A stretch of 10,479 nucleotides of DNA. Origin: JBCCFX01 sp039029515. Its GTDB lineage: Bacteria; Planctomycetota; Phycisphaerae; Phycisphaerales; SM1A02. The notes below the pieces were generated by a model. It worked only from the letters and a program-made list of their open reading frames with translations. It was not told the DNA's origin and did not search any database. The DNA is taken from contig JBCCFX010000146.1 of assembly GCA_039029515.1 (NCBI GenBank), forward strand, positions 1-10,479, in the 5' to 3' direction. The position numbers and the translations under genes are program-made. Position 1 is the stretch's first letter. Each line of letters starts with the position of its first letter. This document shows, one piece after another, positions 1 to 6,379 of this stretch.

Positions 1-498
1 AACATCGTGTGGGAGCCGGCATATCCAAACTATCCGGCGCTGATCGTTGATGGAACGATTCACATGAACTTCAACGAGGATGCCGAAGGCGATATCGTCT
101 CTGAGTCTGACATCAGCGGGAACGGTCATTCGATCAACCTGAATCCAAGCCACACGCCGTATCAAGGCGAGAGCGATGGCAGCGTGATCGCCGATGGCGA
201 TCAGGTCACCGCCATCTCCAACGGCGAAACGTACGATTCGGCGACGCATGATGATGTCTATCCATCCGTGATTCGTGGCCTTGTCGCCGTGACCGGCGAA
301 CTCGATTTTGATGGCGGACATCCTGTGATTGAAGGCGTGGTCTACGCGGGCAAGTTTGAAATGAAAGCCGGCGTCAGCGTCACGTTGACGTACAATCCGA
401 TCTACTACAGTGACCCACCGCCAGGCTTCTATGAATTGGGCGGCGGCGGCGCCCCGTTCCTGAAACAAGGCAGTATCGTCCGCGTCACGTCACCGTGA
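1..498 (+). CDS. C-terminal part of a beta-rich, possibly pilin-like secreted protein (5' end outside window)
   Basis: The reading frame is open from the first base, so the real start lies upstream; the GTG at 7 is only an internal valine codon. The visible 165 residues are rich in Gly, Asp, Val and Thr, with no membrane segment and no Cys. Short strands alternate with turns in a pattern suggesting a right-handed beta-solenoid or stacked beta structure (for example IRGLVAVTGELDF, then VIEGVVYAGKFEMKAG). It ends with an NPIYYSDPPPGFYE-type segment and a Gly-rich tail. That layout resembles the C-terminal halves of PilX-like or minor-pilin-associated proteins of Gram-negative and planctomycete type IV pilus/type II secretion clusters. 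This is inferred from general pattern only; no diagnostic N-terminal prepilin motif can be seen. It converges on the HD-GYP gene across a 46-bp gap. That it is a real gene is fairly secure; the function is not. Confidence 0.72.
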   Translation, partial: NIVWEPAYPNYPALIVDGTIHMNFNEDAEGDIVSESDISGNGHSINLNPSHTPYQGESDGSVIADGDQVTAISNGETYDSATHDDVYPSVIRGLVAVTGELDFDGGHPVIEGVVYAGKFEMKAGVSVTLTYNPIYYSDPPPGFYELGGGGAPFLKQGSIVRVTSP

Positions 499-544
499 CA
501 CCGACGTCAACCGCTCGTTTCATCTGGATGTGATCTGAACAGAC

Positions 545-2086
545 TCAGGCGGCGAAGCGATCGCCGACGCGTGCTTGACGCGCGATCATTTCGTCGTAGT
601 CATGCAGGGCGACGTTGTTGACGAAGACATCGACGACATCCTGATCCCACTGACCGCGGTCGTTTTCTCGCATGATGTCGAGCACGACCGAGCGCGGTCG
701 CCGAGCGCGGTACGCACGATCCGAGCTCATGGCATCAAACGCATCGGCCACCGCGAGGATCCGTGCTATGGGCGGAATGTCATCACCGATGAGCTTGTGC
801 GGATAGCCGCCGCCATCCCAGCATTCGTGGTGATGCAACACGCCGGGCAGCATCGGCTCGAGCTGCGGAATGTCCTTGAGGATCTCGTACCCAATCTGCG
901 GGTGATCCTTCATCATCTTCCATTCATCATCCGTCAGCGGACCAGCTTTGCACAGTACCGATTCTGGAATGCCGATCTTGCCGACATCGTGCACGAGACC
1001 CGCGATGTAGACGTGTTCAACGTCGTCGGACGACAAGCCCATCTGAATCGCGATCTGCTTGCCGATGTACGCGACGCGCTCGGAATGACCGCGTGTGTAC
1101 GGGTCTTTGGCATCGATCGCGGACGACAGCGCGCCGATCGTTCCATTGAACATGCTCTGCTGCACTGCAAATCGGAATGCATTCTGCTGGAACACACCGA
1201 CGAGTTCCGCGACGACTTCCAACACCTGCGTTTCGTGGCTGGTGACATCGATCTCGATGCCTTCGCCGACCTTGCCGCCGGCGCACAGCATGCCGATGAC
1301 CAGTTCATCGTGCATGATCGGGTTGATGACCACCTGCGACTGCATGAGATCCGCGAGCGGCTGTTCGCCGAGGTCCAGAATCGAACACAACGGTCGTGCA
1401 CCATCCGGCCCGACGATATCTCCAACGATCCGTTTGAAGTCCATCGGATCGGCAGGAAACGCGCCAAAGGTCAGTGGCGCACGACGACGAATGCCCAGTG
1501 TCGCCGCTCGATCAAAGTACTGGACCGCAATCCACTCGAAGTCAAGCAGCGCGAGGATCTGTTCACACGTCGAAACCACGAAATCAATCGGCGAGACGCT
1601 ATACGTCATCGACCGGCCGATCTGGAACACCACGCTCATACGTTCATACGATTCGCTGAGTTCCCGGCTGAGATCACTCGCCGCAAGCGCGAAGTCATCT
1701 GACCGCGCGGTATCACGCACCGTGTCCAGCAAGAGGCTCTGCAACGTCGCGCTGAATTCCTGCATGTCCGCGTGACGCGGCGTGCGCGATGTCGTCGTCG
1801 CGATCGCAACACATCTGCCGATATCTCGAGCGTCGGTCAATGCGACCGGGAAGACCCAGTGATTATCATCATGCTGGAACGGCGCTGCATCACCACCCGA
1901 CTGCGAACGACTCACCGTTGCGTGAATCGCCGCATCATCAAGCTCATCGGTGTGATCGACCGGCGTCGCGATGATCGACTGCGTCGCGATGTCGTACAGC
2001 CAGATCTCAAGACCGAACGGCGAACCGCGATGACGCAGCGCGTTCAGGATCTTGTCTTGCTCGTGTTGGATCGATGGCTCAATCAC
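545..2086 (-). CDS. GAF-like/HD-GYP domain cyclic-di-GMP phosphodiesterase
   Basis: This 513-residue protein should hydrolyse the second messenger c-di-GMP in the cytoplasm. Residues 1-130 form an unassigned N-terminal region, 130-150 are probably a short helical linker, and about 150-305 look like a GAF sensor domain (starts VFQIGRSM, ends before the HD-GYP). The HD-GYP domain occupies about 310-500 with the expected residues: H334 in GHSERVA, H366-D367 in HDVGKIGIP with K370, H395 in KDHP, the HHH at 418-420, GGGYP at 425-429 and D448 in VADAFDAMSSDR. The catalytic set appears intact. The start is GTG at 2086, overlapping the TGA of the upstream receiver gene as GTGA. No good ribosome site precedes it and the next Met is at residue 108, so translation is probably coupled to the receiver gene. 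Together the two genes correspond to RpfG cut into two chains. The signal sensed by the N-terminal and GAF regions cannot be read from the sequence. Confidence 0.94.
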   Translation of the reverse strand: MIEPSIQHEQDKILNALRHRGSPFGLEIWLYDIATQSIIATPVDHTDELDDAAIHATVSRSQSGGDAAPFQHDDNHWVFPVALTDARDIGRCVAIATTTSRTPRHADMQEFSATLQSLLLDTVRDTARSDDFALAASDLSRELSESYERMSVVFQIGRSMTYSVSPIDFVVSTCEQILALLDFEWIAVQYFDRAATLGIRRRAPLTFGAFPADPMDFKRIVGDIVGPDGARPLCSILDLGEQPLADLMQSQVVINPIMHDELVIGMLCAGGKVGEGIEIDVTSHETQVLEVVAELVGVFQQNAFRFAVQQSMFNGTIGALSSAIDAKDPYTRGHSERVAYIGKQIAIQMGLSSDDVEHVYIAGLVHDVGKIGIPESVLCKAGPLTDDEWKMMKDHPQIGYEILKDIPQLEPMLPGVLHHHECWDGGGYPHKLIGDDIPPIARILAVADAFDAMSSDRAYRARRPRSVVLDIMRENDRGQWDQDVVDVFVNNVALHDYDEMIARQARVGDRFAA

Positions 2087-2475
2087 GACGCTTTCCGGGT
2101 CGGCTCCACATCGAGAATCTCGCCGATCAAGGCCAGCAGCCGGCTCGGGCTGAACGGTTTCTGGATCAGCTCACAGACGTTGGTGTCCACAAGCTCCTCG
2201 GCGCCAACGCGGTGCGCTCGCGCGGTGATCATCACCACCGGAATCTCGCACGTGGTCGGCTGCTCGCGCAACGCTCGTGCGAGATCAATACCGCTCATGT
2301 ACGGCATCTGGAAATCGGTGATCACCAGGCTCGGGCGCTCAGCCGTCGCGCGTTCGAGACCTTCTTTCCCGTTGTGGGCCGTGATGACATGCAGACCAAT
2401 GTCTTCGAGCTTGTACTTGAGCACGAAGGTGATGTGCCGTTCGTCGTCGACGATCAGGACAGTGTGCGGATCCAT
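2083..2475 (-). CDS. Single-domain response regulator (CheY-like receiver)
   Basis: This is a stand-alone receiver protein of 130 residues when started at the ATG at 2475 (MDPHTVLIVDDE). It has the acidic pair D10-D11, phospho-acceptor D54 in LVITDFQMP, the switch Thr T84 in VMITA and the invariant K106 in IQKPFS, so it should be phosphorylated by a histidine kinase not present in this window. There is no output domain; the downstream HD-GYP gene overlaps its stop codon by four bases and probably supplies the output. Starts in frame at 2484 (ATG) and 2505 (TTG) are possible. I prefer 2475 because GAGG at 2487-2490 lies 11 bases upstream of it, against two bases for 2484, and because the first beta-strand then starts at the usual distance from the N-terminus. 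The family and boundaries are secure; the exact start is open by ten residues. Confidence 0.93.
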   Translation of the reverse strand: MDPHTVLIVDDERHITFVLKYKLEDIGLHVITAHNGKEGLERATAERPSLVITDFQMPYMSGIDLARALREQPTTCEIPVVMITARAHRVGAEELVDTNVCELIQKPFSPSRLLALIGEILDVEPTRKAS

Positions 2476-2774
2476 CAGGGTCATCGCCTCGCAGGTGGCG
2501 GTCAACCGTCTGAATAACAGTCTCCCGACTCCCGATTCATCGACCGTTTATGGGGCAGGAATCAGCGATTCTCCCCAATGCAGGCCACCATCGGTGCCGC
2601 ACGACCGACGCCGGCACGTCCGAGAATATCGGCTTGCATTGAAGTCTGACATGAGTCCTGCCATACGGATCAGGCAGCGCCGGCATGCTGATGGCGCTGC
2701 GCACGACACGACCGGCCCCGGAAGGCCGGCCGCATCGCTCAGGAATCGTGTCGTTCGTCAACGCGGGGTGCCGC
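2476..2774. other. Intergenic region between FG-GAP gene and receiver gene
   Basis: About 300 bp with no convincing gene. On the minus strand it holds the 3' flank of the FG-GAP gene (a GC hairpin at 2712-2729) and the leader of the receiver operon. It contains several inverted repeats: GAATC-AGC-GATTC at 2559-2571, and AATGCAGGCC at 2577-2586 against GGCTTGCATT at 2631-2640, with GTGCCG/CGGCAC nested inside. I could not pick out a good -35/-10 pair for the receiver operon. Open frames crossing the region have no recognisable protein pattern. Confidence 0.5.
2712..2729 (-). terminator. Possible hairpin terminator after the FG-GAP gene
   Basis: CCGGCC and GGCCGG form a perfect 6-bp GC stem with a 6-base loop, 45 bases beyond the TGA of the FG-GAP/dockerin gene. 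There is no U-run after it on the minus strand, so it would be a weak or factor-dependent terminator at best. It could equally be a chance palindrome in GC-rich DNA. Confidence 0.3.
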
Positions 2775-5270
2775 TCAGGGGCAATCACCAAAGGCGTTGA
2801 TCACGGAAAGCAGGTCGTCGATGTTGATCGTCCCGTTGCCGAACGTCCCATCGGGGTTCGCAGGTGCGATGTCGCACGGTCCGCCGGCCTGACCGAAGGC
2901 GTTGATCACCGCGAGCAGATCATCGATGTTGATCGTGCCGTTGCCAAACGTGCCATCGCCGTTATCCGGCGCGCAGTCCGCCGGGCAAGGCGCGCCACCC
3001 CCACCGCCGCAGCGGTTCATGAAGACTGAGATGTTGTCGTCGCCGTTGTTGGACACGACGAAGTCGTTCGCGCCATCACCATTGAGGTCGCCGATGGCGG
3101 CATGGTTGCACGACGTGCCGGCATCGTAGAGCAACGCATCGCCGAACGTGCCATCACCCTGATTGAGCAGGAGCGCGACCTTGAAGAACGAGAACGTATT
3201 GATGTTGTCGTTCATCGGCGCGATGACATCGATGTCGCCGTCACCATCCACATCACCGACTGCGAGTGAGAACGGATCGTACTGCACTGGATAGCGGACG
3301 TCGGTCTGGAGCGTGCCATCGCCGTTATTCAGGAAGACGGAAATGTCTGTATTCAGTCGGTTGCACACGATGACGTCGGTATCGCCATCGCTGTCAACGT
3401 CAACAAACTCATGGTCCGATGAAAGCTGGCCCGCGGGATAGGTCACGGTGGCTGCGAACGTGCCATCACCATTGTTGAGCTGCACACCAATCTTGTTGGT
3501 GAAGCCGCCGTACACGATGTCCGGATGCGGGTCGCCGTTCATGTCAGCGGTATAGATTTCGCCCCAGCCCGGCGGTGGGTTTTCAAACGTTTCAAAGCCT
3601 GAGAACGCACCGAAACCATCGTTGTACAGGAATCCGGTGTAGTACTTTGACGATGTGAACTCGGGGAAGACCGTGTCAATCCGGTAGTGGTAGAGAAGGT
3701 CCGGATCATTGTCACCATCGAGATCCGCGACGTTGATGTCCTGCACGACCGTCCCGACCAGCGGTGTCACGATGCCGGCGGCAAGCGTGCCATCACCGTT
3801 GTTGAACTGGACGACAAGTTGCTGATCATCGGACCCGACGTTCTGCCACCAGATGACGTCCGCATCGAGATCGCCATCGAGGTCGGCCAGAACCATGTCG
3901 CGCGTCGCCAGCGCGTTGAACGAAGGCTCCGGCGCACCAAACGTGCCATCACCGTTGTTGCGCGTGATGGTGATACCCGGCTGCACCGTCGCACCCAGAC
4001 CACCCGTGCGCGCGACGACGTCGAGATCACCGTCGGCGTCCATGTCCATCAACTCGACTTCCAACAGACGCGTGCCGGCGGCATAGGTTGATGCCGGGGT
4101 TTCGAGCGTGCCATCGCCGGGGTTCACAACGAACTGAATCGTGCCATCGTCACCATCGCCTAACACGACATCGTTGATGCCATCGCCATCAAGGTCGCCG
4201 ATCGCGAGTCCACGCACGGAGCGACCAGCGACATACGTCTGCGCCCCTTCAAACGTCCCCGTGCCGTCGTTGATCAGCAGTTTGAGTTCGGTCATGCCGA
4301 AGTTCGTCACGAGCATGTCGTTATCACCATCACCATCGACATCGGAGAAGGCGAGTGAGCTCGGCGCGGAGAGTGGATACTCGATGTCAAGGCCGAACGT
4401 GCCATCGCCGTTGTTGAACGCGATTGAGACCGTGTCGTCGAGCGCGTTGATGACCCCAAGATCCGGTCCGTTCTGACCGTCCAGATCACCGACTGCGATC
4501 TCAAACGGCGCGCTGCCAACCTCCACCGCGAAGGTCGTCGAGAAGAGGTACGGCGTGTAGCCGAGCCAGTCTCCATCGTTGAACCCGAGGTTCGGCATGA
4601 TGAAGACGGTCTCGCCGCCACCTGCCGGCGCGATGTCAACGGCCGCGGAGAACGCGAGGTCGAGCAGGCCATCGTTTGTGAAGTCCGCGAACTCGACGGA
4701 GTACGGACCGTTGATCACATTGAACGTGCTGAACTCCATGAACGTGCCGGCACCATCGTTCAGGTACACGGAGAGCGAGTCATCTGAACCGTTGGCGCAG
4801 ACGATGTCGATGTCGCCATCATCGTCGGCGTCTCCCACCGTCACCCACACCACGGTACCGATGCGCGGGTAACTGACCGGCGTGCCGAACGTGCCATCAC
4901 CATTGTTCAACACGACTCGAAAGTCGCTTGCATTGAGGAACGGCACGACGATGTCCGGATACGAATCGCCATTGAAGTCGGCGGTCGCGATATGCCGCGG
5001 TGCCTCGGCCGTGGGATATGTGACTGGCGTCGCAAACGTCCCATCGCCTTGATTGAGTGCGATCGCGAAGCCGGACCCGCCCGTGACCGCGACGTCGAGA
5101 TCGCCGTCATTGTCGTAGTCGGCAAGAACCGGTTGCGAAACGCCATCGGCGACGGCCACATCCGGAAGCCCGAACGGGGTGATATTGCAGCTGTCGCCCG
5201 CCAGTGCGGGTGATGCCACCATCGCGGCGGCGAAGATCCAAGAAGCGTGCGCAAAGGTCCGGCGATCCAT
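2775..5270 (-). CDS. Secreted FG-GAP/VCBS repeat protein with C-terminal dockerin pair
   Basis: This 831-residue exported protein starts at the ATG at 5270, chosen because AGGAGG lies 8 bases upstream; a TTG at 5294 in the same frame would put extra residues before the signal peptide. Residues 1-24 form a signal peptide (RRTF near the start, hydrophobic core, PALA before G25); the RRxF makes Tat export conceivable. Residues 45-752 carry 14 Asp-rich calcium loops of the DxDGDGDxD type, most paired with an NNGDGTFG-Y motif: FG-GAP/VCBS repeats expected to fold into beta-propeller blades. A Gly run (755-759) leads to a dockerin-like pair at 762-831 with Cys at 762, 766, 799 and 830. No catalytic domain is visible, so a structural, adhesive or binding role outside the cytoplasm is most likely; the ligand is unknown. 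Its ribosome site is partly inside a 9-bp inverted repeat, suggesting control of translation. Confidence 0.92.
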   Translation of the reverse strand: MDRRTFAHASWIFAAAMVASPALAGDSCNITPFGLPDVAVADGVSQPVLADYDNDGDLDVAVTGGSGFAIALNQGDGTFATPVTYPTAEAPRHIATADFNGDSYPDIVVPFLNASDFRVVLNNGDGTFGTPVSYPRIGTVVWVTVGDADDDGDIDIVCANGSDDSLSVYLNDGAGTFMEFSTFNVINGPYSVEFADFTNDGLLDLAFSAAVDIAPAGGGETVFIMPNLGFNDGDWLGYTPYLFSTTFAVEVGSAPFEIAVGDLDGQNGPDLGVINALDDTVSIAFNNGDGTFGLDIEYPLSAPSSLAFSDVDGDGDNDMLVTNFGMTELKLLINDGTGTFEGAQTYVAGRSVRGLAIGDLDGDGINDVVLGDGDDGTIQFVVNPGDGTLETPASTYAAGTRLLEVELMDMDADGDLDVVARTGGLGATVQPGITITRNNGDGTFGAPEPSFNALATRDMVLADLDGDLDADVIWWQNVGSDDQQLVVQFNNGDGTLAAGIVTPLVGTVVQDINVADLDGDNDPDLLYHYRIDTVFPEFTSSKYYTGFLYNDGFGAFSGFETFENPPPGWGEIYTADMNGDPHPDIVYGGFTNKIGVQLNNGDGTFAATVTYPAGQLSSDHEFVDVDSDGDTDVIVCNRLNTDISVFLNNGDGTLQTDVRYPVQYDPFSLAVGDVDGDGDIDVIAPMNDNINTFSFFKVALLLNQGDGTFGDALLYDAGTSCNHAAIGDLNGDGANDFVVSNNGDDNISVFMNRCGGGGGAPCPADCAPDNGDGTFGNGTINIDDLLAVINAFGQAGGPCDIAPANPDGTFGNGTINIDDLLSVINAFGDCP
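2778..2987 (-). repeat. C-terminal dockerin-like pair of the FG-GAP protein
   Basis: Two calcium-loop/helix units, GNGTINIDDLLAVINAFG and GNGTINIDDLLSVINAFG, whose NIDD motifs start 35 residues apart (781 and 816). They are preceded by CPADC and framed by four Cys. The pattern is that of the dockerin variant common in Phycisphaerae proteins. The unit spacing and Cys layout recur in the hydrolase at 6380-7537. Confidence 0.85.
3015..5138 (-). repeat. 14 FG-GAP/VCBS repeats (Asp-rich calcium loops)
   Basis: Asp-rich loops begin at residues 51, 98, 147, 196, 262, 310, 359, 409, 463, 516, 576, 624, 673 and 728 of the encoded protein, about 47-66 residues apart. Most are followed by an NxGDGTF motif, which shows on the plus strand as recurring GTGCCATC-type words. 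Loops at 98, 196, 262 and 576 depart most from the consensus. Fourteen repeats match two seven-bladed propellers, an inference from count alone. Confidence 0.85.
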
Positions 5271-5280
5271 CTTGATGTCC

Positions 5281-5321
5281 TCCTGAGGGTGCAAGCAGGC
5301 CGTCGAGACCTGCCCTCAGGA
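5281..5321 (-). promoter_or_regulatory. Hairpin covering the ribosome binding site of the FG-GAP gene
   Basis: A 9-bp perfect inverted repeat, TCCTGAGGG (5281-5289) and CCCTCAGGA (5313-5321), with an inner CAGG/CCTG pairing (5296-5299 and 5309-5312). The Shine-Dalgarno AGGAGG on the minus strand occupies 5279-5284, so four of its six bases lie in the 3' arm of the stem. In the mRNA the stem would end 10 bases before the ATG at 5270 and could block ribosome loading until opened. The repeat is seen directly; the regulatory role is inferred. Confidence 0.55.
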
Positions 5322-5390
5322 CAGACAACACCAACGATGACGCAGCTCCCCGGAGAATTCTGAAATTGATGCGCGTCGATCCGACAGCCG

Positions 5391-6194
5391 TCAATACGGC
5401 TCGGGAATCTCGTTGTAGTTCGACCGGGCCGGACGGACGTAGCCGGTGTCGTCCTGAAGCGGCGGAAACTCAACGCGGTCCGGCAGCACATCTTCGTACG
5501 GGAACAGGCTCAGCAGATGGCTCATGCAGTTCAGCCGGGCGCGCTTCTTATTGTCAGCGTTCACGACGTACCACGGCGCATCGGTCGTGTCGGTGTGGAC
5601 AAACATCTCATCTTTGGCGCGGGAGTACTCAAACCAGCGCGACCGCGATGCAAAGTCAACAGCGCTCAACTTCCACTTCTTGAGCGGATCCTTGGTTCGA
5701 TTCTTGAAGCGGCGCTCCTGCTCCTCGGGGTTGATGGAGAACCAGTACTTGATCAGTGTGATTCCGGATCGCACGAGCATGCGCTCAAACTGCGGACAGG
5801 CGCGAAGGAACTCCTGAAACTCCTTGATGGTGCAGTATTCCATGACGCGTTCGACGCCGGCTCGGTTGTACCAGCTCCGGTCGTACATCACGATCTCGCC
5901 TGCCGCAGGGAGATGATGAATGTATCGCTGGAAGTACCATTGCGTCTGTTCGCGATCCGACGGTTTGGGCAACGCGATAACCCGACAATGCCGAGGATTC
6001 AGAAACGCGGTCATCCGACGAATTACACCACCTTTGCCCGCAGCATCGCGCCCTTCAAAGATGATGACGACCTTGTGGCGCTGATCCCGAATCCATGCCT
6101 GAAGCTTGACCAACTCCACCTGAAGTCGGTGCAATTCCGCCTCGTAGAAGCCATTATCCAGCTTGCCGTTCGCTTTCTTGCGTCCGTTCGCCAT
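5391..6194 (-). CDS. ppk2: Polyphosphate kinase 2 (class I-like)
   Basis: This 267-residue cytoplasmic enzyme transfers phosphate between polyphosphate and nucleotides; class I members mainly act on nucleoside diphosphates, in either direction depending on polyphosphate supply. The PPK2 landmarks are in order: Walker A in FEGRDAAGKGG (K54, with E47 and D50), Walker B in MYDRSWYNRAGVE (D105), and the lid module with R161, R162, R166 and K168 in the stretch after INPEEQE, followed by KKWKLS. The C-terminus ends with a PPLQDDTGYVRP-type tail, usual in this family. The length fits a single-domain class I enzyme. The ATG at 6194 has AGGA eight bases upstream (6203-6206). It sits 185 bp after the hydrolase gene and 120 bp before the FG-GAP gene, so it is probably transcribed on its own. 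The family is certain; nucleotide preference is not settled by sequence. Confidence 0.95.
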   Translation of the reverse strand: MANGRKKANGKLDNGFYEAELHRLQVELVKLQAWIRDQRHKVVIIFEGRDAAGKGGVIRRMTAFLNPRHCRVIALPKPSDREQTQWYFQRYIHHLPAAGEIVMYDRSWYNRAGVERVMEYCTIKEFQEFLRACPQFERMLVRSGITLIKYWFSINPEEQERRFKNRTKDPLKKWKLSAVDFASRSRWFEYSRAKDEMFVHTDTTDAPWYVVNADNKKRARLNCMSHLLSLFPYEDVLPDRVEFPPLQDDTGYVRPARSNYNEIPEPY

Positions 6195-6227
6195 GCCAAT
6201 TGTCCTGAACTGACATCATCACGCCGC

Positions 6228-6240
6228 CGTGGTGACCACG
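6228..6240. promoter_or_regulatory. 13-bp palindrome upstream of ppk2
   Basis: CGTGGT-G-ACCACG is a perfect inverted repeat with a single central base, 34 bases upstream of the ppk2 ATG. Its core GGTGACC recurs as GTGACCA/TGGTCAC about 30 bases further from the gene. The position and symmetry suit a repressor or activator site; no regulator can be named. Confidence 0.35.
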
Positions 6241-6264
6241 CTCTACTGTACCCGATCAGATGGT

Positions 6265-6289
6265 GTGACCAGAAGGATTCGTTGGTCAC
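6265..6289. repeat. Inverted repeat GTGACCA/TGGTCAC upstream of ppk2
   Basis: GTGACCA at 6265-6271 and TGGTCAC at 6283-6289 are perfect 7-bp arms with an 11-base spacer. It may be a second binding site of the same kind as the palindrome at 6228-6240, or an RNA hairpin in the leader. Confidence 0.35.
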
Positions 6290-6349
6290 TCTGACTGAAT
6301 CGCCAGCTCACAGATCACCATCGCGGCTCTCAATGCTGCCTTGTCCGCC

Positions 6350-6371
6350 TGAGGTGACAACCGCGACCTCA
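6350..6371 (-). terminator. Possible hairpin after the hydrolase gene
   Basis: TGAGGT (6350-6355) and ACCTCA (6366-6371) form a 6-bp stem with a 10-base loop, 8 bases beyond the TGA of the metallo-hydrolase gene. It is well placed for a terminator or a 3'-end stabiliser, but no U-run follows on the minus strand. Confidence 0.3.
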
Positions 6372-6379
6372 CTGCCACA

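Noticed and set aside
499..544. Terminator between the converging left-edge gene and HD-GYP gene
   Set aside because: Only 4- to 5-bp arms (GTCA-CCG-TGAC overlapping the stop region, CTGA-ACAGAC-TCAG) and no T-run; too weak to call.
575..1702. A 375-residue open frame on the plus strand opposite the HD-GYP gene
   Set aside because: It is antisense to conserved HD-GYP coding sequence and has no recognisable motif.
2537..2791. A possible 84-residue minus-strand gene after the FG-GAP gene
   Set aside because: It overlaps the end of the dockerin-coding region in another frame, has no clear ribosome site, and its product matches no pattern I know.
1772..2800. A 342-residue plus-strand frame across the receiver gene and the intergenic region
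   Set aside because: It runs antisense through the receiver active site and into a spacer; the composition (Arg/Ser/Thr rich) is that of a shadow frame.
5271..5294. TTG at 5294 as start of the FG-GAP gene
   Set aside because: The ATG at 5270 has AGGAGG at 8 bases and opens straight into the signal peptide; the extra residues would be encoded by the ribosome site itself.
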